From: Pseudomonas sp. BBP2017
GTDB taxonomy: Bacteria; Pseudomonadota; Gammaproteobacteria; Pseudomonadales; Pseudomonadaceae
DNA: 64,000 nt
Direction of reading: 5' to 3'
NCBI RefSeq assembly: GCF_003024385.1
Contig: NZ_PVZN01000001.1
Coordinates: forward strand, 62,001 to 126,000
Part shown: positions 58,579 through 64,000 of the stretch, piece after piece
How positions within the stretch are numbered: position 1 is the stretch's first letter
How the letters are laid out: the number at the start of each line of letters is the position of its first letter
The notes under the pieces: model-generated
The model's database searches: none
What the model was told of the DNA's origin: nothing
What the model saw: only the letters and a program-made list of their open reading frames with translations
Made by a program: the position numbers and the translations under genes

Positions 58579-59118
58579 ATGACTACTGCAAGCAATAACG
58601 CCCCCAACACCTACTTCAACCTGCACACCCAAGGCATCGGTTACCTGAACCGTGTTCGCGAAGTCCCGGTTCGCCGCGGCCAAGCGTTCATGGCCTGTGA
58701 CATCGCTGCCTTGCACGGTGCCTCGGACGACGTCGAGTACACCCGCTTCGACTGCAAGGTCGCCAGCGGTGAAGCCGACCGGCTGATCCGTGAACACCTG
58801 GAAGACGTCCGCGCTGAACGCAAAGTCCTCATCGCGTTTCGCATCGGTGACCTCTGGGTCGATCCCTTCATGTACGAGAAAGGCGAGCGCAAGGGGCAAC
58901 CCGGCGCCAGCCTCAAAGGCCGACTGATCTTCATCGAGTGGATCAAGGTCGATGGCCAGTTCAGCTACCGTGCGCCGGCTCGCACAGACGCTGCCGCCGC
59001 CCCTGAGGCTGCTGAAGCAGCAGAGTCGGAAAAAGCGGACACCTTCGGTGACGCCGAACAGGGCCAGCCAACCCCGACCACCGCACGCAAATCCACCGCC
59101 GCACGTCAGTCTGCCTGA
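58579..59118 (+). CDS. STY4534-family ICE replication protein (DUF3577)
   Basis: 179 aa; start at 58579, CAGGAG upstream. YFNLHTQGIGYLNRVREVPV, FMACDIAALHGASDDVEYTR and FDCKVASGEA are conserved in this family, which pairs with PFGI-1-type islands and resembles an OB-fold protein. The C-terminal 45 residues are Ala/Glu-rich and disordered. The strong ribosome site and separate promoter suggest high expression. Its role in replication is assigned by family name, not by demonstrated activity. Confidence 0.88.
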   Translation: MTTASNNAPNTYFNLHTQGIGYLNRVREVPVRRGQAFMACDIAALHGASDDVEYTRFDCKVASGEADRLIREHLEDVRAERKVLIAFRIGDLWVDPFMYEKGERKGQPGASLKGRLIFIEWIKVDGQFSYRAPARTDAAAAPEAAEAAESEKADTFGDAEQGQPTPTTARKSTAARQSA

Positions 59119-59185
59119 GGCAGGTTGACCGCCAGCAGCAGGCGCCCTTAGAAGCGCCTGTTGTTCATTCACGTCGGAGGTCGCC

Positions 59186-59443
59186 ATGGAAAGCTTCTGG
59201 CTCTGCGAGGACTGCCTGCAGGCGGTCGCCTACGACGACTTCAGCGCGCTGTCGTTGTACTACAGCGAGGCTGAAGTCGAGCAACGCATCGCCCACATGC
59301 GCACCCAGCTGCAGGCCCTGCTACCCCTGAGCGCCGATTACGATCCGCGTACCGGCGCCGGTATCGAGGCCTGCTCCACGCAACCGTGCGAGGGCTGCCA
59401 AAGCCCGCTGCACGGCACTCGGCATCGCTTCACGCGCCTTTGA
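59186..59443 (+). CDS. Small Cys-rich ICE protein
   Basis: 85 aa; TCGGAGG 6 bp before the ATG. WLCEDC at the start and CSTQPCEGC near the end give two Cys pairs, likely a zinc ribbon; the middle is helical (YYSEAEVEQRIAHMRTQLQA). It stands between the STY4534 and RadC-like genes. A hairpin, CAGGCGC and GCGCCTG, precedes it (59139-59160). Function unknown. Confidence 0.75.
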   Translation: MESFWLCEDCLQAVAYDDFSALSLYYSEAEVEQRIAHMRTQLQALLPLSADYDPRTGAGIEACSTQPCEGCQSPLHGTRHRFTRL

Positions 59444-59509
59444 TCACACACATAAACCAGCCTGGGGCACGCCGCCAGGGGGCGCTCCATCTCTCACGAG
59501 GAAATGCCC

Positions 59510-60004
59510 ATGAATACCGCCTTGAACCTGGTCGAGCCGCTCGACGCCGTACTCGCCCAACGCGCCCGCGAGGATGCGCTGATCAGCGAGGCCCTGCAGT
59601 TGCTGGACCAGCGTCACTTCCAGCGCGGCGAGGTGCTGATAACCCCCGCCGATGCCGCGGCCTACTTGAAACTGCAGCTCGCACCGTACCACCACGAAGT
59701 GTTTGCCCTTCTCTGCCTCGACTCCCACCACCGCGTACTGAGCTTCGACATCCTGTTCACCGGCAGCATTGACGGTGCAACCGTGTATCCCCGCGAGGTG
59801 GTCATCAAGGCACTCCAACACAATGCCGCCGCCGTGATCTTCAGCCACAACCACCCCTCCGGCTGCTCGGAACCGAGCGGCGCCGATCGGGTGCTCACCA
59901 CCCGCCTGACCGAAGCCTTGGCCTTGGTTGAGGTACGCGTCCTGGACCACATCATCGTCGGCGAAGGCACCCCGCTTTCGTTGGCCGAATACGGCTGGAT
60001 CTGA
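59510..60004 (+). CDS. RadC/JAB-domain protein of ICE
   Basis: 164 aa from the ATG at 59510 (GAGGAA at suitable distance). It contains only the JAB metalloprotease-like domain of RadC: SHNHPSGCSEPSGADR is the HxHx(7)SxxD metal-binding motif, preceded by HEVFALLCLDSHHRVLSFD and followed by LVEVRVLDHIIVG. The N-terminal helix-hairpin-helix of chromosomal RadC is missing, as in other mobile-element versions. The enzymatic role is not established; such proteins are common on conjugative elements. Confidence 0.9.
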   Translation: MNTALNLVEPLDAVLAQRAREDALISEALQLLDQRHFQRGEVLITPADAAAYLKLQLAPYHHEVFALLCLDSHHRVLSFDILFTGSIDGATVYPREVVIKALQHNAAAVIFSHNHPSGCSEPSGADRVLTTRLTEALALVEVRVLDHIIVGEGTPLSLAEYGWI

Positions 60005-60021
60005 CAGCCCACCTTGCCCAT

Positions 60022-60049
60022 GAGGTCACCGCCCGTTCGGGGTGACCTC
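60022..60049. other. Hairpin between radC-like gene and next ORF
   Basis: GAGGTCACC and GGTGACCTC with a 10-nt loop; no T-tract. Probably an intercistronic stem. Confidence 0.5.
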
Positions 60050-60069
60050 GGCGCTTTCGGAGAACCACC

Positions 60070-60441
60070 ATGCACCCTTCCCTACCAAATCCGTTTCTTC
60101 GCGGTTTCCAAGACCTTCGCTACGAGCGTGTCGTGCAGATCAGCTATGCCGACGATTGCCCACCGTGCTACCGCGCACTGCACCCGGCTCAGAACGAGCT
60201 GCCCAATGAGGCCATCATTCTGCAGCCGTGCCTGTTCGATGACGACGTCGCGGTTATCACCGATGGTGTATGCGTACCCGAGTTTCTACGCATGCGCTGC
60301 CCGGCCGACGGCTTGGTGAGCACTGGGTTCTACCAGATCATGGGCAATCAGCTCGGACGCCCGATGCATATCGGCGACCTCGGCAACGTGGAAGCCGCGC
60401 GTAACCTGATCGAGCACCTGTCCTTTGCCACCGGGCACTAA
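60070..60441 (+). CDS. Hypothetical ICE protein (123 aa)
   Basis: GGAG lies upstream (CGGAGAACCACC). The protein has a CPPCY motif (about residues 31-35) in VVQISYADDCPPCYRALHPA, further Cys at about 54, 68 and 76, and no signal peptide. It does not match a family I can name, though small proteins of this kind sit between radC and pilL in related ICEs. It ends at a TAA that is followed in the same frame by another open stretch (60442-60786). Confidence 0.65.
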   Translation: MHPSLPNPFLRGFQDLRYERVVQISYADDCPPCYRALHPAQNELPNEAIILQPCLFDDDVAVITDGVCVPEFLRMRCPADGLVSTGFYQIMGNQLGRPMHIGDLGNVEAARNLIEHLSFATGH

Positions 60442-60786
60442 AGTCGCAGTTGGGAAATCAGCAGCGCTCACCTGCCTGCGGACGACTTCGAGTACCTGCA
60501 AGTGCGCGCTTGGTGTAATTCACCGGCGGGCTTTTTCGAGTGCTTCGAGCTCAACAGCAGCCGTGCCGTCGGCTGCAAGCTGTATTCGACGCCCTGGGTA
60601 GCAGAAATTGAAGCCGGCGGCAGCAGTTGCAGCGCCGACGAAGTCAGTGCGCGGATGCTCGCTGACCGTGTCCCGCCGGTACTACTCCAGTTGCTCATGC
60701 TGGCAGGCCAGGCGGACACTCGCCTTCTGATCTTTGACCCGGACGCCGCACCACTGACGGAACTACCGCTATTCACCGAAGACTGA
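60442..60786 (+). CDS. ICE protein without a clear start, in frame with the preceding ORF
   Basis: The frame is open from the codon after the TAA at 60439 to 60786 and reads WEISSAHLPADDFEYLQVRA, then WCNSPAGFFECFELNSSRAV and CKLYSTPWVAEIEAGGSSCS, a protein-like sequence from its first codons. There is no ATG, GTG or TTG with a ribosome site near its beginning; the GTG at 60502 lacks one and would drop conserved-looking residues. Either the true start codon was lost (pseudogene), or it was part of one longer gene split by the ochre stop. Function unknown. Confidence 0.5.
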   Translation, partial: SRSWEISSAHLPADDFEYLQVRAWCNSPAGFFECFELNSSRAVGCKLYSTPWVAEIEAGGSSCSADEVSARMLADRVPPVLLQLLMLAGQADTRLLIFDPDAAPLTELPLFTED

Positions 60787-60789
60787 CCA

Positions 60790-60814
60790 AGGCGCCCTAC
60801 GGGGCGCTTTTTTG
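60790..60814 (+). terminator. Rho-independent terminator
   Basis: AGGCGCCC-TAC-GGGGCGCTT with TTTTTT; follows the 60442 frame and separates it from the pilus/transfer genes. Confidence 0.85.
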
Positions 60815-60915
60815 TGGTAGCCGGCAGAAAATCTGGCTCGCCGGATTCGGTTTTCCAGTGGGGACACGACTCGCGCCTTCGCCATGGTATCGACAACATT
60901 TGTCGAGACCCGGTC

Positions 60916-61413
60916 ATGCACACACCCACACTCCCCACCCTCGGACTGATGATCGCCCTGGCTGGCTGCAGCACGCCGCTCCCGGCCCCCGCACCCGCGG
61001 AACCACCCGCATCGCCGAAGCCGATAACCCAGATTCCGGCCTGGGGCCGCCAGGACCGTTACACCCTGGTCACCACCCGACCGACGCTGGAGCAGCGCCA
61101 GCCGCTGTATCAATTGGTCAACGTGCAGATCGCCCCGGCCCTGCACGCCTCCATTGGTGAAGCCCTGCGTCACGTGCTGAAACGCTCGGGCTACGCGCTG
61201 TGTGCCGATAGCGCAGCGGCGGATCGCTTGTTCCGCCGCCCACTGCCTGCGGTGCAGCACCAGCTCGGGCCGATCTCACTGCTGGACGCGTTGACCATTA
61301 TCGGCGGCCCGGCCTGGCGACTCGACATCGATCCGGTCGATCGGACCGTGTGCTATGCCCTGCGCGTGCCGCCGCCCGCACCACCCTACTCGACACTGGA
61401 GATCACGCGATGA
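60916..61413 (+). CDS. pilL: PilL-type lipoprotein of ICE pilus/transfer system
   Basis: 165 aa from the ATG at 60916. The lipobox LAGCS places the lipidated Cys at residue 18, followed by a Pro/Ala-rich linker. DRYTLVTTRPTLEQRQPLYQ, then LHASIGEALRHVLKRSGYAL and LLDALTIIGGPAWRLDIDPV match the N-terminal PilL domain family of PFGI-1-type ICEs (TIGR03748-like), related to the N0 domains of secretins. It likely sits in the outer membrane periplasmic face. First gene of the transfer cluster; the next gene overlaps it by 4 bp. Confidence 0.85.
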   Translation: MHTPTLPTLGLMIALAGCSTPLPAPAPAEPPASPKPITQIPAWGRQDRYTLVTTRPTLEQRQPLYQLVNVQIAPALHASIGEALRHVLKRSGYALCADSAAADRLFRRPLPAVQHQLGPISLLDALTIIGGPAWRLDIDPVDRTVCYALRVPPPAPPYSTLEITR

Positions 61414-62081
61414 AGGTCCTCCATTTTCAAGCCCTGGTGGTGGGCGCCCTGTGCCTGGGCGCCGCGGTGCTCGCCGCCAAAACGTACAACCATCATCAGC
61501 AGCTGGCCGAGCTGCAGGCTGCCGCCCGCAATGCTCCACCCGATCCAGCGCCGGCCCTGCGCCGCGATATCGGTGCATTGGGTGACAGGCTCGCGACGCT
61601 GCAGCCGCAGGTCATGGCGTTGGGCGAGGCGCAAGGTCGACACACTGCGGCGCAGGCCGCCCTCGGCCGGCAGCAGGATGAGCTGGCCGTCTCGCTGAAG
61701 GCGCTCCAGGCAGCACCGCCAGGTCCAAGCAGCAGCGATCTGACAGCACTGGAACAACGGCTAGCCACGGCAGAGGTAACGCTCGATAAACTGTCGACCC
61801 GTCCTTCTGTGCCTGCGGCCGCCAACGCACGGCCGCAGGCCTCCACCAGTGAGAAAGCCAAGGCCAAGGCTCTGGCCCCGCCTTTCACCTTGCTGGGTAT
61901 CGAGACCCGAGGTGACGTCAGGTTCGTGGCAGTCCTGCCCGCAGGTAAGCATTCGCTTTCGACCGTGCACCTGCTGCAACCGGGCGACAGTTTGAACAGC
62001 TGGCAATTGCGCACGATTCGCGCGGACCAAGTGGTGTTCCACATCCCTGGGCATGGCGACCGCACACTGCCCCTGCCGTAA
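61410..62081 (+). CDS. Membrane-anchored coiled-coil protein with PilP/GspC-like end
   Basis: 223 aa. One N-terminal membrane segment (ALVVGALCLGAAVLAA), then a long Ala/Gln/Leu-rich coiled coil (about 30-145) with heptad spacing, and a compact C-terminal domain: FTLLGIETRGDVRFVAVLPA, then LQPGDSLNSWQLRTIRADQV. That last piece resembles the HR domain of PilP and GspC. Often labelled as chemotaxis protein in annotations, but no signalling domain is present. Probably an inner-membrane linker to the PilL-type lipoprotein, whose stop overlaps its ATG. Confidence 0.75.
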   Translation: MKVLHFQALVVGALCLGAAVLAAKTYNHHQQLAELQAAARNAPPDPAPALRRDIGALGDRLATLQPQVMALGEAQGRHTAAQAALGRQQDELAVSLKALQAAPPGPSSSDLTALEQRLATAEVTLDKLSTRPSVPAAANARPQASTSEKAKAKALAPPFTLLGIETRGDVRFVAVLPAGKHSLSTVHLLQPGDSLNSWQLRTIRADQVVFHIPGHGDRTLPLP

Positions 62082-62091
62082 AGAGGTGCTT

Positions 62092-62811
62092 ATGGCTCGG
62101 TTCTCTATCCTCTCGCTCATCCTGCTCCCCAACTGCCTGTTCGCAGGAGTGGCGTGGAGCGTGCCAAAGCTGGTCGACTCTGCCCCGCAGTTCAGCGAAC
62201 AATCGCGGCTGGATCGGCAGCCATCCGATGCGGCTCGGGCCAAGGCCTGGGGGCTGACGGATGATGAGTGGGCCAAGTTCAAGCGCCTGCAGGCTGGGCC
62301 CCGCCACTACTGGTCGCCACAGCTCGACCCGCTCACCACCCTCGGGGTGGAAGCCAACTCGGACCAGGAACGGCATCACTACGCCGAACTGCAGGTCCGT
62401 CTCGAAGCCAAACGCGCCGAGCGTGAGCTGGCCTACCAGAAGGCCTATACCGCCGCCTGGGTGCGCCTGTTCCCGGGCATGTTGCCGGTGCAGGGTCTGG
62501 CCGATGAGTCCGCTACGGTGAGCAACAGCCGCTTTGCCCTGTTTGTGGAGGAACGCTGCGCTCCCTGCGTCACCAACACCCAGCAGTGGCTGCGTGCCGG
62601 CGCGCACCTCGACGTGTACCTGGTCGGCAGCCAGGGGAATGATGGGCGTCTGCGCCAATGGGCACATGACGTGGGCATTACCCCCGCCCACGTCAACAAC
62701 GGCCAAGTGACGCTCAACCATGACCGCGGCCGCTGGTTCGCCCTGGGCGCCAGCCGCCCGTTGCCAGCGCGCTTCCAGCAGGTGGACGGGAAATGGCAGC
62801 GCCTCGACTGA
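62092..62811 (+). CDS. PFL_4693-family ICE protein (TIGR03759-like)
   Basis: 239 aa; ribosome site AGAGG. Signal peptide ILSLILLPNCLFAGVAWS. AKAWGLTDDEWAKFKRLQAG and RHYWSPQLDPLTTLGVEAN are typical. The second half has a thioredoxin-like core with a CxxC (ERCAPCVTN) and VYLVGSQGNDGRLRQWA. It is thus a predicted periplasmic thiol protein of the conjugation machinery, perhaps aiding disulfide formation in pilus components. The next gene starts 19 bp before its end. Confidence 0.88.
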   Translation: MARFSILSLILLPNCLFAGVAWSVPKLVDSAPQFSEQSRLDRQPSDAARAKAWGLTDDEWAKFKRLQAGPRHYWSPQLDPLTTLGVEANSDQERHHYAELQVRLEAKRAERELAYQKAYTAAWVRLFPGMLPVQGLADESATVSNSRFALFVEERCAPCVTNTQQWLRAGAHLDVYLVGSQGNDGRLRQWAHDVGITPAHVNNGQVTLNHDRGRWFALGASRPLPARFQQVDGKWQRLD

Positions 62812-63347
62812 TCCTCGCGCTGGCCCTGACTGGCGTCAGCGCCGCTCAGCCGGGAGCCCTGCCGCCGCCAGCCTATCAGTTGGCCGCCGCGCGGGCCGGC
62901 ATCCCCGCCTCCGTACTGTTCGCCATCGCCCTGCAGGAGAGCGGTACGTCGCTGCGGGGTCACCTTATACCCTGGCCCTGGACCCTGAATGTCGCCGGCA
63001 CGCCGCAGCGCTTTGCCCGCCGTGATGAGGCTTGTGCCGCACTCAAGCTGGCACTGATCCGCCACGCCCCCAAGCGCATCGATGTCGGGCTGGGACAGAC
63101 CAACCTCGGCTACCATCCGGACCGCTACCGCAGCGCCTGCGATGCCCTCGATCCACGCGCCAACCTAGCCGTCACTGCCGAGCTGCTGCGCGCCCACTAT
63201 GCCGACAGCGGTGACTGGGTCGTGGCGGCGGGCCGCTATCACCGGCCTGCTGGCGGTACACCCGCAGTGCGCTACCGCCGACAGTTCAGCCAGCACTGGC
63301 AACGTGTTCAGGCGGTCGTGTCTTCTCCGAGAGGGCCGCAGCCATGA
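62793..63347 (+). CDS. Lytic transglycosylase (SLT domain) of ICE
   Basis: 184 aa; N-terminal hydrophobic signal (LILALALTGVSA). The SLT fold is recognisable: ALQESG with catalytic Glu, WTLNVAGTPQRFARRDEACA, RIDVGLGQTNLGYHPDRY, and AAGRYHRPAG. It should open the peptidoglycan for assembly of the transfer apparatus. It overlaps the PFL_4693-type gene by 19 bp and the next by 4 bp, so these are translated together. Confidence 0.92.
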   Translation: MAAPRLILALALTGVSAAQPGALPPPAYQLAAARAGIPASVLFAIALQESGTSLRGHLIPWPWTLNVAGTPQRFARRDEACAALKLALIRHAPKRIDVGLGQTNLGYHPDRYRSACDALDPRANLAVTAELLRAHYADSGDWVVAAGRYHRPAGGTPAVRYRRQFSQHWQRVQAVVSSPRGPQP

Positions 63348-63763
63348 ACCGCCCGCGCTGGCTGGCGCTGTGCACCTGCCTGTGGTGGACGGTTTTCGCG
63401 CTCGCTGCCCCCAGCCAGCTCCCCGATCCCCGCACGCTGACCTGGGTCCTGCCCGTGCACAGCGCGCGCCTCTCACCGGGTGCCGTGCCGCCGAGGGCGT
63501 TGAATCTGCCAGGTATCTCGTCGTTGTTCCTGGTCGGGCAAGATGCCGCGTCCCTGGAATGGTTGGCCCAGCATGCACAGACGCTGCAGGACTTGGGTGC
63601 CAGCGGTCTGGCCGTCGAAGTTGCCGACGCCCAGGCCTTGCGCCGCATCCAGGCAGCAGCTCCGGGACTGAACATCTGGCCGGTGAGTGGCGACGACATC
63701 GCCGAGCGGCTGGAGCTGGAGCACTACCCGGTGCTGATCACGCCCACCGGGCTGGAACAATGA
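63344..63763 (+). CDS. PFL_4695-family ICE protein (TIGR03765-like)
   Basis: 139 aa; signal peptide LALCTCLWWTVFALAAPS. VLPVHSARLSPGAVPPRALN, FLVGQDAASLEWLAQHAQTL and ALRRIQAAAPGLNIWPVSGD are typical of the family, which lies just before traD in GI-type islands. Predicted periplasmic. Its fold resembles a thioredoxin-like or TraW-C-like domain, but the function is unknown. Confidence 0.88.
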   Translation: MNRPRWLALCTCLWWTVFALAAPSQLPDPRTLTWVLPVHSARLSPGAVPPRALNLPGISSLFLVGQDAASLEWLAQHAQTLQDLGASGLAVEVADAQALRRIQAAAPGLNIWPVSGDDIAERLELEHYPVLITPTGLEQ

Positions 63764-63772
63764 GAGTGCATC

Positions 63773-64000
63773 ATGGGTGAGCATGCGATGGAATCCCTGC
63801 TGCGCCCTGCCGTGGAGCTGTACACCGTGGGCATCTGCGTCGGCGCTGGCGCGCTGTGCCTGCACTCGCCCTGGGCCGTGGCGCTGTCGCCCGAAGTAGG
63901 GACCGGCATGGCCCTGGCCTACACCGCGTTCGGCCTGAAGCGGCTCAACGAAGCGCGGATTGTCCTGCGCTATCGGCGCAACATCCGCCGCCTGCCGCGC
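63773..64000 (+). CDS. traD: TraD-type coupling protein, N-terminal part (runs off window)
   Basis: The frame from the ATG at 63773 is open to the window edge (76 codons). MESLLRPAVELYTVGICVGA, LHSPWAVALSPEVGTGMALA and YRRNIRRLPR match the N-terminal membrane region of PFL_4696-family TraD proteins, the VirD4-type ATPases that couple the DNA substrate to the type IV secretion channel. The ATPase part lies outside the window. Its place after the PFL_4695 family gene is the canonical order. Confidence 0.85.
   Translation, partial: MGEHAMESLLRPAVELYTVGICVGAGALCLHSPWAVALSPEVGTGMALAYTAFGLKRLNEARIVLRYRRNIRRLPR

Noticed and set aside
58153..59187. 344-codon minus frame across the STY4534 gene
   Set aside because: Covers a clear plus-strand ICE gene, terminator and promoter; translation is Gly/Arg-rich and shadow-like.

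Overview
The window reads as an accessory region of a Pseudomonas chromosome, most likely of the fluorescens/putida type. This is inferred from the OprD-type porin, the Pseudomonas-style REP doublets, the sigma-54 regulators with enhancer-type promoters, and an integrative conjugative element (ICE) whose conserved proteins are those of the PFGI-1/clc (GI-type) family. No ribosomal or other strictly core housekeeping locus is present, so the species cannot be fixed from the sequence.

Layout. (1) 1-6467: a conflict/defence-like segment. On the minus strand an alpha/beta-hydrolase fused to a P-loop NTPase is followed 10 bp later by an AAA_35-type ATPase with a repeat-like C-terminal half, which runs off the window. 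On the plus strand a MazG-type pyrophosphohydrolase is followed by a nuclease-helicase (DUF2075, Schlafen-like) gene. (2) 6790-8729: an integration hotspot with a decayed integrase tail, a 47-nt 3' fragment of tRNA-Pro(GGG) with the terminator of that tRNA, integrase-type direct repeats, and an intact tyrosine integrase with a TTG start. (3) 8813-10431: a frameshifted IS3-family transposase, an IS21-type terminus and a possibly truncated orphan gene, followed by a heptanucleotide tandem repeat. (4) 11106-25377: a minus-strand catabolic and transport block. A histidine kinase and NtrC-type regulator lie upstream of a good sigma-54 promoter, which leads into two periplasmic binding proteins, LivHMGF-type ABC components and two iron-type alcohol dehydrogenases, then an OprD porin and a cyclase-family hydrolase. 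(5) 25739-29962: a second sigma-54-controlled unit with a PAS-AAA+ activator, a paired inverted-repeat enhancer, a third iron-type alcohol dehydrogenase and a multi-pass permease. (6) 30047-34625: a scrapyard of fragments (IS1182-type transposase, LysR/ABC chimera in two copies, TerB_N piece, integrase half, FAD monooxygenase tail, IS3 orfA head) around one intact TRIC-type channel gene, closed by a REP doublet. (7) 34659-47550: porin, NylB-like serine hydrolase, dipeptide-type ABC transporter (F, D, C, B, A), HTH regulator, class III aminotransferase and LysR regulator, all on the minus strand. (8) 47859-64000: the start of an ICE backbone, all but one small ORF on the plus strand: coiled-coil protein, AlpA, ParA, ParB, DUF2857, STY4528, PFL_4669 family, DUF3158, SSB, XRE regulator, topoisomerase III, STY4534, RadC-like, PilL-like lipoprotein, PFL_4693 family, lytic transglycosylase, PFL_4695 family and the start of TraD.

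How it fits together. The tRNA-Pro fragment has its own terminator on its left, which is chromosome-side geometry, so an island starts at about 7144 and extends right. It may be the same element as the ICE backbone, in which case regions 3-7 (about 39 kb) are its cargo, or the ICE may be a separate insertion; no second att site is visible to decide. The cargo is mainly uptake and oxidation of small organic compounds under sigma-54 control, plus a second module (peptide-type ABC, porin, amide hydrolase of the NylB fold, omega-type aminotransferase) whose gene set suggests use of an amide or oligoamide. Family names come from reading motifs by eye; no database search was possible.
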